64,000 nt of DNA from Kaistella faecalis (lineage in GTDB: Bacteria > Bacteroidota > Bacteroidia > Flavobacteriales > Weeksellaceae): assembly GCF_019195395.1 (NCBI RefSeq), contig NZ_CP078067.1, positions 682,001-746,000 of the forward strand, in the 5' to 3' direction. Positions 28,372-37,400 of the stretch are shown in pieces. The first letter of the stretch is position 1; each line of letters starts with the position of its first letter. The notes beneath the pieces were generated by a model that saw nothing but the letters and a program-made list of their open reading frames with translations, searched no databases and was not told where the DNA came from. The position numbers and the translations under genes were made by a program.

Positions 28372-28447
28372 GGTGGAGGATATCGGGATCGAACCGACCA
28401 CCTTTAGACTGCCAGTCTAACGCTCTAGCCAGATGAGCTAATCCCCC
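28371..28447 (-). tRNA. tRNA-Ala (anticodon GGC), CCA encoded
   Basis: Read on the - strand the gene begins GGGGGATTAGCTCA and ends ATCCTCCACCA. The acceptor stem pairs over seven positions including G3:U70, the alanine identity pair. The anticodon stem TTAGA/TCTAA encloses the loop CTGGCAG, giving anticodon GGC, which reads GCC and GCU/GCC-type codons. The T loop GGTTCGATCC is standard, and A73 and CCA are encoded. The gene stands alone, not in an rRNA operon, and has its own terminator. Confidence 0.95.
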
Positions 28448-28555
28448 TTTTCAATTTAGATTTCTAAAGACTGTACTTTTACCACCATAAATTGAGATTG
28501 CAATAATACAAATTTTTCTCATAAATTTTCAGACTTATTTAAAATTTTATCAGTA

Positions 28556-29353
28556 TTAATCCGCGTTTTTTTCCGCAACTAAAGAAAATACATGCGGACA
28601 TTTGCTGCCGAGTTGAGGAATATGGTATTTTCCTTTTTCAAATTCGTCATTATGGAGGAAACATGCATAAGGCGACCAGTTGTATTCATCAAAAGACTTT
28701 AGTGCTAAATTTTGATTAAGCAGACTGTTAAGCACTTCAGACGTTGGATGATTCCACATCACATAATCCTGGACCAGATCGGCGGACTGATTCGCGTACG
28801 TTCCTTCCGCAGTTTCTACAATGGGCATTTCGTTGAAATAACTGTATTTAAGATGGGTGAAATCGTCATCATACATCCATATAAATGGATGAAATTCAAC
28901 AAAAATAAATTTACCGCCGGGTTTCAGAAAGTGAGAAACTACTTCGGCCCACTTATCAAGATCCGGAAGCCAGCCGATAGTTCCGTAACTTGTGTAAACA
29001 ATATCGAATTCCCTCTCAAGAATTTTACGCAGTTCATAGACATCGGAGACCAAAAATTGCGTATCGGTCCCACATTGCTGGGAAAGTTCTATAGCTGCTT
29101 CAACGGCTTTTTCGGACAGATCGATACCGGTAACTTTTGCTCCCATTCGGGAAAGAGAAATAGAATCCTGCCCAAAATGACACTGAAGATGCAAGATTTC
29201 TTTGCCCCTAACATCGCCTAACAGATTAAGTTCTATTGAATTGAGAGAAGTTCTCCCTTTTATAAATTCATCTACAAAATAAAAGTCGGATTTCAGGTGA
29301 GGTTCTACCTTGGCGTTCCAGGATTTACGGTTGATGTCTAGATAGTTGTCCAT
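28556..29353 (-). CDS. Class I SAM-dependent methyltransferase
   Basis: 265 residues. SAM-binding motif I is ILHLQCHFGQDSISLSRMGAKVTGIDLSEKAV (about 50-82), followed by motif II FDIVYTSYGTIGWL and the post-motif KPGGKFIFVEFHP. No substrate can be assigned; the family is broad. A tRNA gene precedes its 3' end and an EamA gene is upstream on the same strand. The reading frame and length are typical. Confidence 0.85.
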   Translation of the reverse strand: MDNYLDINRKSWNAKVEPHLKSDFYFVDEFIKGRTSLNSIELNLLGDVRGKEILHLQCHFGQDSISLSRMGAKVTGIDLSEKAVEAAIELSQQCGTDTQFLVSDVYELRKILEREFDIVYTSYGTIGWLPDLDKWAEVVSHFLKPGGKFIFVEFHPFIWMYDDDFTHLKYSYFNEMPIVETAEGTYANQSADLVQDYVMWNHPTSEVLNSLLNQNLALKSFDEYNWSPYACFLHNDEFEKGKYHIPQLGSKCPHVFSLVAEKNAD

Positions 29354-29402
29354 TTAATGATCATAAGTTTATGGTGAATGATAGAGAAATAGAATCCAGA
29401 TT

Positions 29403-29819
29403 TTATTTCCATATTAAAAATAAAGTTCCGATAACAATTAAACCTGCGCCTGCTGCGGTTTTCCAGGTTAAAGTTTCGCCCAGAAAGATAATGGCGAAAA
29501 TCACAGTTAGTGCAAGACTGAGTTTATCGATCCCGGCGACTTTCGAAACTTCACCCATCTGCAGCGCTTTAAAGTAAAAAATCCAGGAAAGCCCCGTAGC
29601 CAATCCTGAAATACTCAGGAAAAACCAGTTTCTCTGCGATAATTCAGAAATTCCTTTATACTCATTGCGAAACATAACAATCAGCCAAATCATGATTAAT
29701 ACCACGACCGTTCGGATTGCGGTGGCCAAATTAGAGTTTACATTTTCAACTCCAATTTTAGCAAAAATTGCAGTAAGTGCAGCAAAAAGCGCGGAGAGCA
29801 AAGCGTAAATCCACCACAT
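29403..29819 (-). CDS. Small EamA-domain transporter (single five-helix domain)
   Basis: 138 residues with one EamA domain of about five membrane helices (WWIYALLSALFAALTAIFAKIG at the start, AGAGLIVIGTLFLIWK at the end). Typical DMT exporters have two such domains, so this one must act as a homo- or heterodimer, as in small multidrug and related families. An ATG at 29879 would add 20 residues but overlaps the small membrane gene upstream, so the start at MWWIYALL (29819) is preferred. Substrate unknown. Confidence 0.85.
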   Translation of the reverse strand: MWWIYALLSALFAALTAIFAKIGVENVNSNLATAIRTVVVLIMIWLIVMFRNEYKGISELSQRNWFFLSISGLATGLSWIFYFKALQMGEVSKVAGIDKLSLALTVIFAIIFLGETLTWKTAAGAGLIVIGTLFLIWK

Positions 29820-29845
29820 TTTTTTCAGATTGAAATGGTGATAAA

Positions 29846-30010
29846 TTATCTCAGGAAATAATAATACAGCAGGGCCCACATCGAAATGAAAACAAGCCCC
29901 GGATAAAGCACGGCGCGAAACTTCATAACATCTCTTTTCCAGAAAAACAGATAAACCAGATAACCGATATAAGCTACAGTAAGTAAAGCAGGAAGAATCA
30001 TATATGCCAT
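29846..30010 (-). CDS. Small two-helix membrane protein, 54 residues
   Basis: A short ORF starting MAYMILPALLTVAYIGYLVY and ending ALLYYYFLR. It has two hydrophobic segments (about 4-23 and 36-52) separated by the basic loop FFWKRDVMKFR, a positive-inside pattern. It ends 26 nt before the EamA start on the same strand and is probably cotranscribed with it. I do not recognise a family. It is too short for many gene finders and could be a partner of the transporter. The composition and loop make a chance ORF unlikely. Confidence 0.65.
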   Translation of the reverse strand: MAYMILPALLTVAYIGYLVYLFFWKRDVMKFRAVLYPGLVFISMWALLYYYFLR

Positions 30011-30137
30011 CGTGTTCTATTTAGGATAACGATATAAATATAGCTTTTTTTGCCAAAATACTCTATCATTATTCCAAAAAGTTAGCGAAATGACAATTAT
30101 TTCTGACTTGTCTTAAATTTAATCCGCCTAATAAATT

Positions 30138-31493
30138 TTAATCTGCCTTCAGAAAAGCAGAAAGAACAGTAGTTTCCTGTTCTCCGTTAAGGAGGTTTTT
30201 TACCGTAATATTTCCGGCTACGATTTCCTCTGCGCCAAAAAATATCAGGTTCGGAATTCTCTTCTTTTCTGCATAAGCAAACTGTTTTTTCAGTTTGGCT
30301 GCTTCGGGATAAAGCTCAGCAGAAATACCGTTCTCACGGAGTTTTGAGATAATTTTAAGTGCCTCAACAGCTTCTGTTTCGCCATAATTTGCGAAGAGGA
30401 ACCTCACTGAACTTGCTTCATTTTCAGCAAAAAGACCCAATTCTTCCATCACCAGATAAATCCGGTCGAGACCGAAAGAAATACCTATTCCCGGAATATT
30501 TTTCACCCCGAAAACTTCAGTTAAATTATCGTAACGTCCTCCGCCGCCAATCGAACCCATCGCAACATTATTGGCTTTTACTTCAAATATAGCTCCGGTA
30601 TAGTAATCTAGTCCTCTTGCGAGAGTTATATCAAATTTTATATTATCTGAAGAAATGCCTAATTCAATGCATTTAGTCAGTACGAATTCGAGTTCTTCAA
30701 CACCTTGGGTTCCCACCTCGTTGCCTTCAAATTTCTCTTTCAGCTGAAGAACATTTTCCAGGGCGTTTTCGCTCTGGCTAAAGAGAAAATCTAGTTTGCT
30801 GATAGAGTTCTGAGAGATATTTTTCTCCAGAAGTTCCTTTACTACGCCATCTTTACCTATTTTATCGAGCTTGTCGAGTGCCACAGTAAAGTCGATAAGC
30901 TGTTCAGAAATCCCCGCATATTCTGCTAAACCGGAAAGGATCTTGCGGTTGTTCAGGTGAATGGTCACCGGAATATTTAATTCCTTAAAAGACTTGAGAT
31001 ACAGCTGCACTAATTCCACTTCCTGCCAAAGACTTTCGCTGCCTACCACATCCGCATCGCATTGATAAAACTCTCTGAATCTTCCTTTTTGTGGACGGTC
31101 TGCCCGCCAAACAGGCTGAATCTGATATCTTTTGAAAGGAAAAACCAATTGCCCGTGATTCATTGCTACAAATCTTGCGAAAGGCACAGTAAGATCATAA
31201 CGGAGCGCTTTTTCCGAAATCTGGGAAATTAGTTTCTGTGAATTTTTAGCATCCCAGTCTTCATCATTTGTTTTTGAAGCATAATCTCCTGAATTAAGGA
31301 TCTTGAAAATCAAGCGGTCGCCCTCTTCGCCATACTTCCCGGTAAGGGTAGAGAGATTTTCGAAACTTGGTGTCTCCAGTGGCTGAAAACCGAAAAGTTC
31401 AAAATTCTTCTGCAAGGTATTGATAATAGCTCTTCTGTTGATGACTTCCTTTGCGGTAAAATCGCGGGTTCCTTTTGCTAAGCTTGGCTTCAT
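30138..31493 (-). CDS. hisS: Histidine--tRNA ligase
   Basis: Charges tRNA-His with histidine. Class II motifs: [14 protein letters not shown], motif 2 region [13 protein letters not shown], the histidine-binding [15 protein letters not shown], motif 3 [17 protein letters not shown], then an anticodon-binding domain (residues about 350-451). 451 residues is normal for the Bacteroidota form. A -7 box lies at 31544-31551. Confidence 0.97.
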   Translation of the reverse strand: MKPSLAKGTRDFTAKEVINRRAIINTLQKNFELFGFQPLETPSFENLSTLTGKYGEEGDRLIFKILNSGDYASKTNDEDWDAKNSQKLISQISEKALRYDLTVPFARFVAMNHGQLVFPFKRYQIQPVWRADRPQKGRFREFYQCDADVVGSESLWQEVELVQLYLKSFKELNIPVTIHLNNRKILSGLAEYAGISEQLIDFTVALDKLDKIGKDGVVKELLEKNISQNSISKLDFLFSQSENALENVLQLKEKFEGNEVGTQGVEELEFVLTKCIELGISSDNIKFDITLARGLDYYTGAIFEVKANNVAMGSIGGGGRYDNLTEVFGVKNIPGIGISFGLDRIYLVMEELGLFAENEASSVRFLFANYGETEAVEALKIISKLRENGISAELYPEAAKLKKQFAYAEKKRIPNLIFFGAEEIVAGNITVKNLLNGEQETTVLSAFLKAD

Positions 31494-31543
31494 AGGGTAA
31501 TAATGCGTGGTTATGATAAGCAGTTTTGATTTGCTTTGAGCTG

Positions 31544-31551
31544 CAAAAATA
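31544..31551 (-). promoter_or_regulatory. -7 promoter box of hisS
   Basis: TATTTTTG on the - strand, 50 nt before the ATG at 31493. Confidence 0.55.
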
Positions 31552-31625
31552 CGGAAATCGACAGAATATTACGAAACTTCGCTAAAGTTTGAGATTTGAC
31601 GGAGTCTCGTCTTCAAAGCCGCTAC

Positions 31626-32075
31626 TTATACGCTTTCGAGAATTTCAATGATTTCTTCGCCATAATTTTCAATCTTATGTTTTCCGAAACCTTTAATCTC
31701 CCTGAGTTCTTCCTTCTTTGCGGGCCTGTATTTTGCGATGGAAAGCAGTTCTTTATTGCTCGCAATAAAATAAACCGGAAGATTCTGGTCTTTGGCTTTT
31801 TCGCTGCGCCAGAGTTTCAGCGAATCGAGGATTTTTATTTCGTCAGGATTGAGTTCTGAATCATTTTCCGCTGAATATTTCGGGGTTTTATGATCGCTGA
31901 CAGCAGATTTCAGTTCTTCGTAATAGAGAATCACAGACCAGTAGCCTTCTTCTTCTTTTACGAAAGCAGACTCAAATTTCAGCACATTATTTTCTGCCAG
32001 GAAAACATCCAGCATCTTCTGGTCACTGTAAATAAATTTATCAGACAACCGTACTTTTAAAACTTTTACTTTCAT
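31626..32075 (-). CDS. Stand-alone HRDC domain protein
   Basis: 149 residues. The C-terminal 75 residues (LKLWRSEKAKDQNLPVYFIASNKELLSIAKYRPAKKEELREIKGFGKHKIENYGEEII) are a clear HRDC domain, the nucleic-acid-binding module of RecQ and RNase D. The N-terminal part is an unassigned alpha/beta segment. No helicase or nuclease domain is fused. It lies 78 nt downstream of the ssb gene on the same strand, with a terminator between, so cotranscription is partial at best. A role in recombination or repair is inferred from the domain. Confidence 0.85.
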   Translation of the reverse strand: MKVKVLKVRLSDKFIYSDQKMLDVFLAENNVLKFESAFVKEEEGYWSVILYYEELKSAVSDHKTPKYSAENDSELNPDEIKILDSLKLWRSEKAKDQNLPVYFIASNKELLSIAKYRPAKKEELREIKGFGKHKIENYGEEIIEILESV

Positions 32076-32102
32076 GATTATGTGTTTTTAGGTTTAAAAA
32101 AA

Positions 32103-32144
32103 CTTCCTCAAAGTCAATGCAGCAAAGCAGAGAATTTGAGGAAG
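32103..32144 (-). terminator. Terminator of ssb
   Basis: cttcctcaaa / tttgaggaag, 10-bp perfect stem with a 22-base loop; on the - strand a run of seven T follows. Confidence 0.75.
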
Positions 32145-32153
32145 AACCAATTT

Positions 32154-32483
32154 TTATTTACCGCCAAGAAGCACGAGCTCTTCTACACGGATTTCGGTGA
32201 TATAATGTTTCACTCCGTCTTTATCATCCCAATTTCGGTAAACGATTTTACCTTCTACTGCGATCTCCTTTCCTTTCTCAACATATTTCTCCATAATGTC
32301 GGCAAGTTTACCATTGGCAACCAGATTGTGCCATTGGGTTTCTTCAACTTTTTCGCCCAGAGCATTCGTGTAGTGGTCGCTGGTGGCGAGGCTTACTTTT
32401 GCGAGTTTTCCGTTTTCGAATTTTACGGTTTCTACTTCTTTTCCTGTTCTACCGATAAGGGTAACTTTGTTTCTTAGTGACAT
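32154..32483 (-). CDS. ssb: Short single-stranded DNA-binding protein without acidic tail
   Basis: 109 residues, essentially only the OB fold: MSLRNKVTLIGRTGKEVETVKFENGKLAKVSLAT, ETQWHNLVANGKLADIMEKYVEKGKEIAVEGKI and ITEIRVEELVLL. The protein ends directly after the fold (LLGGK), so the flexible linker and the acidic tip (DDDIPF-like) that recruit partner proteins are absent. Flavobacteria often have a second, full-length SSB elsewhere, so this may be a paralogue with restricted function. A TTTG-ending box with one mismatch (AATCTTTG) lies about 60 nt upstream. Confidence 0.9.
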   Translation of the reverse strand: MSLRNKVTLIGRTGKEVETVKFENGKLAKVSLATSDHYTNALGEKVEETQWHNLVANGKLADIMEKYVEKGKEIAVEGKIVYRNWDDKDGVKHYITEIRVEELVLLGGK

Positions 32484-32715
32484 GACTTTAAATTTTTAAT
32501 TAAACATTAGAAACGGGTCTCACTGATTTTTTCCCGAATCTCTGATGCAAAGATTCAACGGTTACAAAATTTTAGTCGGTAATGAATCACTTATTACCGT
32601 TTACAGTCGTTTACAACGGATAACCAATTAACAGTCAGGGAATAAAAATTCCATCAAAGACAAATTATGCTGTAAATTTAGAGTACCACAGTTATAACTT
32701 GCTTAATATTTTATG

Positions 32716-32723
32716 TATTTTTG
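32716..32723 (+). promoter_or_regulatory. -7 promoter box of the DUF1569 gene
   Basis: TATTTTTG, 24 nt before the ATG at 32748. Confidence 0.55.
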
Positions 32724-32747
32724 ATTATAATAAAAGACTAATACGGT

Positions 32748-33209
32748 ATGAAAACTCACGAAACTATTTTTAACAGCAGCTACCGTTCTCAACTCATAAC
32801 GAGAATTGATAATCTTACCGAACTTCATACACCGGCATGGGGAAAAATGAATATTCACCAAATGCTTAAACACAATATTTACTGGAACCAGTGGATTCTT
32901 GGTAAAGGCTCCGATATTTATAAACAGGTTTTCATGGGAAAGTTATTCGGCAAAATAGTGCTGAATAAAATGATTAAAGACAGTGCTCCTTTCGACAGAA
33001 ACATTCCCACCTCCGCACAATTTAAATTCCCGGTAACAGATGGAGATGTAGTAGCAGGAAAAACAGACTGGATTTTGTTGCTCTCTGAGTACGATCATTT
33101 TCATAACCCTAATTTTGTACACGATTTTTTTGGTAAAGTGACGCAGGAACAGATTGGGATTTTAGTATACAAACATACGGATCATCACTTGCGCCAGTTT
33201 AATGTTTAA
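32748..33209 (+). CDS. DUF1569 (DinB-like four-helix) protein
   Basis: 153 residues. PAWGKMNIHQMLKHNIYWNQWILG near residues 27-50 and YKHTDHHLRQF at the C terminus match DUF1569, a relative of the DinB/YfiT four-helix metal-binding fold. Conserved His residues (H37, H41 region and the final HTDHH) could bind a divalent metal. No pathway is known. Monocistronic, upstream of the kinase cluster but with a separate promoter for the latter. Confidence 0.8.
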   Translation: MKTHETIFNSSYRSQLITRIDNLTELHTPAWGKMNIHQMLKHNIYWNQWILGKGSDIYKQVFMGKLFGKIVLNKMIKDSAPFDRNIPTSAQFKFPVTDGDVVAGKTDWILLLSEYDHFHNPNFVHDFFGKVTQEQIGILVYKHTDHHLRQFNV

Positions 33210-33268
33210 GGGCATCAACCTCCCAAAAAACTAACCTCCTTCCTTAAAAATGTAAAATTCAAAAAATG

Positions 33269-33276
33269 TATATTTG
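33269..33276 (+). promoter_or_regulatory. -7 promoter box of the six-gene kinase/CheR/CheB block
   Basis: TATATTTG, 29 nt before the first ATG at 33306. No comparable box is seen at the short junctions inside the block, which fits a single transcript. Confidence 0.55.
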
Positions 33277-33305
33277 TCAACTTCTGTAATTAAACTGAAT
33301 ATAAA

Positions 33306-34436
33306 ATGATCCTGATTGTTGATGATGCTCCGGAAAACATTATTTCTCTGAAAAAAGTTCTTGAAAAGAACGGCTTCGAAGTTGATACCGCCTCATCTGG
33401 CGATGAAGCGCTAAAAAAAATCCTCAAAAAATCCTACGTTTTGATTATTCTGGATGTACAGATGCCGGGAATGGACGGATTTGAAGTAGCAGAAGCCATA
33501 TCCGGGTACAGCAAAGCCAAAGAAACCGCTATCATCTTTCTCTCTGCGGCGAGCGCCAATGTAAATTTAATTACAAGGGGGTATTCCTCTGGTGGTTTGG
33601 ATTATATCAGTAAACCTGTGGACATGAATGTTCTCTTACTGAAGGTGAAAACGTTTTACCGGATTTACGAACAGAGCCGTGCACTGAATGAAATGCAGAC
33701 CAAGCTCCTGGAGGAAATTGAATTCCGCAAAGAAGCCGAAAGAAAAAAAGACGAGTTTATAAGCATCGCCAGTCACGAACTGAAAACTCCAATGACGAGT
33801 ATTAAAGGTTATATACAGTTGCTCGAAAGAAGTATTGACAAAAATGATGTGGAAACCGTAAAAATAAGACTCCACAAAGTACAGAACCAGATTGAAAAAC
33901 TTAATCTTCTGGTGGCTGACCTCCTCGATATCTCCAAAATCGAAAGCGGCAAACTTAAGTTCAATAAAAGATATTTCTCATTCGATGATATTCTTGATCA
34001 TATTATAGAGGTGATGCAGCAGGCTAACCCTGCCATCAGACTCATCAGAACCGGCCATATCAGTACCGAAATCTTTGGCGACGAAATGCGGATCGAGCAG
34101 GTCATCATAAATTTTATCACCAACGCAATTAAATATGCGCCGGACAGCGACGAGGTACATATTACCTCCGAACTGCGCGGGTCGCAAATTTATTTTTCGG
34201 TAAGGGATTTTGGCATCGGAATGGCTAAGGAACATCAACTTCAGATTTTCGATAAATTTTACCGGGTCGAGGAAACCTCAGAACGTTTTCAGGGATTGGG
34301 AATCGGCCTTTATATTTGTCAGGAAATTATCGAAAGACATCAGGGCAGCATCGGCGTAAAAAGTGAGCCGGGCGAAGGATCTGAATTTTATTTTAACATA
34401 CCGGTACATCCCGAAAAGGATATTAACAATAATTAG
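33306..34436 (+). CDS. Receiver-histidine kinase (REC-HisKA-HATPase), cytosolic
   Basis: 376 residues without membrane segment. Residues 1-118 form a receiver domain with phosphoacceptor D50 (LDVQMPGMDG) and conserved K103 in SKPVD. A short coiled coil (about 119-150) leads to HisKA with H157 (SIASHELKTP), then an HATPase with N box NFITNAIKYA, G1 DFGIGM and G2 GLGIGLYI. A kinase led by a receiver is built to be switched by phosphotransfer from another kinase, most simply the hybrid kinase encoded 5 nt downstream. First gene of the block. Confidence 0.92.
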   Translation: MILIVDDAPENIISLKKVLEKNGFEVDTASSGDEALKKILKKSYVLIILDVQMPGMDGFEVAEAISGYSKAKETAIIFLSAASANVNLITRGYSSGGLDYISKPVDMNVLLLKVKTFYRIYEQSRALNEMQTKLLEEIEFRKEAERKKDEFISIASHELKTPMTSIKGYIQLLERSIDKNDVETVKIRLHKVQNQIEKLNLLVADLLDISKIESGKLKFNKRYFSFDDILDHIIEVMQQANPAIRLIRTGHISTEIFGDEMRIEQVIINFITNAIKYAPDSDEVHITSELRGSQIYFSVRDFGIGMAKEHQLQIFDKFYRVEETSERFQGLGIGLYICQEIIERHQGSIGVKSEPGEGSEFYFNIPVHPEKDINNN

Positions 34437-34441
34437 TTTTT

Positions 34442-37400
34442 ATGAATTTTAGAAATAATCTTCTTTACGGCCTTGGGCTATCGCTGCTCCTCTTACTGAT
34501 GAGTTCTGTAGCATCCTATATCAGTATTAAAAATCTTATCGACAGCTCTGGAATGGTGCGCGAAAGTAACGATACTATTAAAAACATCAACAACGTTTTT
34601 TCCCTTGTTAAAGACGCCGAGACCGGGCAGCGCGGTTATTTGCTTTCCGGTGATCAGGCATTCCTCACTCCTTATAATAATGCGAAAGCTAAAATTGCTC
34701 AGGCAGTAACGGAACTTAACAGCGAAATTACCTATTCGCCCCAACAGGCACAGAATCTGGAGAAATTAAAGGTAAGTGTTGAGGCCCGCCTCATGATTCT
34801 GGACCGCAACTTAAACTATAAAATAAACAATACAGATGTTACTTCCGAGCAGTTGTTAGCCGGAAAGAAACACATGGATGATATTCGGGCTACCGTCGCA
34901 GCAATGCAGACCGAAGAAGAAGCCATTCTGCAGTCTCGTACTGAAAGCATGAACACTTTTGCATCGTATACGCCGCTGCTCATCATTATTTCCGCTTTGT
35001 TGTCCTTAACAATTACTTTGGTGTTTTTCCGTAAAGTTCTTCAGGATTTCAACGAAAAAAATAAACTTACCACTGAACTCGAAAAGAAAAATGACGAGAC
35101 CGTTAACCGTCTTTTAGCTATTGAGAAAGTAACTGCGCAAATCTCTAATGGTGATTACGATATTCTCTTGGACCAAAATGCACAGGAAAGTTTAGGCAAT
35201 GTTGCAGACCCACTCAACCGCATGGCCGATTCCCTTAAAACCTCATTCAATACTCTGGAGGAAAAAGAATGGCTCAGCACCTCCATCACACAACTGAATG
35301 ACCGAATGATGGGCGACAAAAATATCAGTGTACTATCTGCAGAAATATTAGATCTTATTACCTCCAAAACCGGCAGCCAGGTGGCTGCACTCTATGTACA
35401 GCAGGAAGATAACCTGCTTCATCTGGAAGGAAGTTATGCACTCAGCGACCGGGATACAAAAAGAGCATTGCAAATCGGAGAAGGGATCGCCGGACAGGCA
35501 TTTCAGTCGAAAAAACAAATTGTTGTTCAGGATATTCCGGATGACGGAACCACCATCAGCTTTGCCACAGGAAATACTAAACCCCGCAACATTGTGGCGG
35601 TGCCGATTACCAGATACAATATTCCTCTCGGTGTGTTAGAACTGGGCACTACTGCCACCTACACTCCGCTGCAGCTTGAGTTTCTGAATGCGATTTCAGG
35701 CAATATCGGGCTGGCATTTTACAGTGCACAAAGCCGTATAAAACTTCAGGAACTTTTGGAGGAAACACAGGCCCAGTCCGAAGAACTGCAGTCTCAGCAT
35801 GCTGAACTCGAAAATATTAATACCGAACTTGAAGCGCAGTCTCAGAAACTTTTAGCCTCTGAAGAAGAACTTCGCGTACAGCAGGAAGAACTCTTGCAGA
35901 GCAATCAGGAATTGGAGGAAAGGACAAGTCTGCTCGAAGAGAAAAATGCATTAATCGAAGAAAGAAATATTGATATTCAGCAGAAATCCATAGAACTTGA
36001 GCAGAGCACGAAATATAAATCTGAGTTTCTTGCGAACATGTCTCACGAATTGCGCACTCCGCTGAACTCAATTCTCCTGCTTTCAAAACTGATGACCGAA
36101 AGCGAAGATTTGGATGAACAGTACGTGGAATATGCTGAAGTAATGCAGAGTTCAGGGCAGGGATTATTAACGCTCATAGATGAAATTCTGGATCTGTCGA
36201 AAATTGAATCAGGAAAAATGACTCTGGAATTCCATCAGGTTCCATTAGATGAAATTACGGCAGACATGAGGATGCTTTTCAGTCCGATGGCCAAAGATAA
36301 AAACCTCGCACTTAATATAGAAACCCAGCCGGAAGCAGCAAAAATTCTCCGCACCGATAAACTCCGTTTGGAACAGATTCTTAAAAACCTTCTTTCAAAC
36401 GCGATAAAATTCACTTCTCAGGGAAGCATTACGCTTCACGTCGACGCAGATGACACAAAGGAGAAAGTTATTTTTAAAGTCATTGATACCGGTATCGGAA
36501 TAGCCAAAGATAAAGTGAGACTCGTTTTTGAAGCTTTCCAGCAGGCAGATGGATCTACCCAGCGCAAATATGGCGGTACAGGACTCGGTCTTTCTATCAG
36601 CCGAGAACTCGCAAGACTTCTGGGCGGGGAAATAACCCTCACAAGCACCGAAGGCAAAGGAAGTGAATTTGCTCTCGTAGTTCCTGTGGATTCAGAAAAA
36701 GCCCAACTTTCAGCTCCCGAGCCTGTAAAAGAAGTTACAGTTTATCCAGTTCCGGAGAAACCAAAACAGCCGGAGCGTTACATCTCCGACAGAATTCCAG
36801 AATCAATTGATGATGACAGGGAAAATATTCAGTCTGGCGACAAGGTCATCCTCATCATTGAAGACGACACCGCTTTTGCAAAAATTCTCGTCGACTTTTC
36901 ACGTACCAAAAACTACAAAGTCATCGTCGCAGTGCGCGGCGACGAAGGAATTGAAATGGCACAACATTTTAAACCGCTTGCAATATTGCTCGACATTCAG
37001 CTACCGATTATGGACGGATGGCAGGTGATGGAAGCTTTAAAGTCTGATCCTGCAACAAAGCCGATTCCGGTGCATATTATGTCATCAATGAAATTCCGTC
37101 AGGAAAGTCTGCTGCGCGGTGCCGTAGATTTCATCAACAAGCCGTTCGCTTTAGAGCAGATGCAGGAAATCTTCAGCAAACTTGAAAATGTTCTTGCAAA
37201 AGGCCCTAAAAAAGTTCTCATCGTAGAAGAAAATGAGCAGCATGCCAAAGCCCTGAGCTACTTTTTGAGTGCTAATAACATCACGACAGATATCGCAAAC
37301 AATGTGTCCGACAGTATAGATTCTCTTCATAAACGCGAAATCGACTGCGTAATTCTTGACATGGGCGTGCCCGACAGAAATGCCTACGACACACTGGAAA

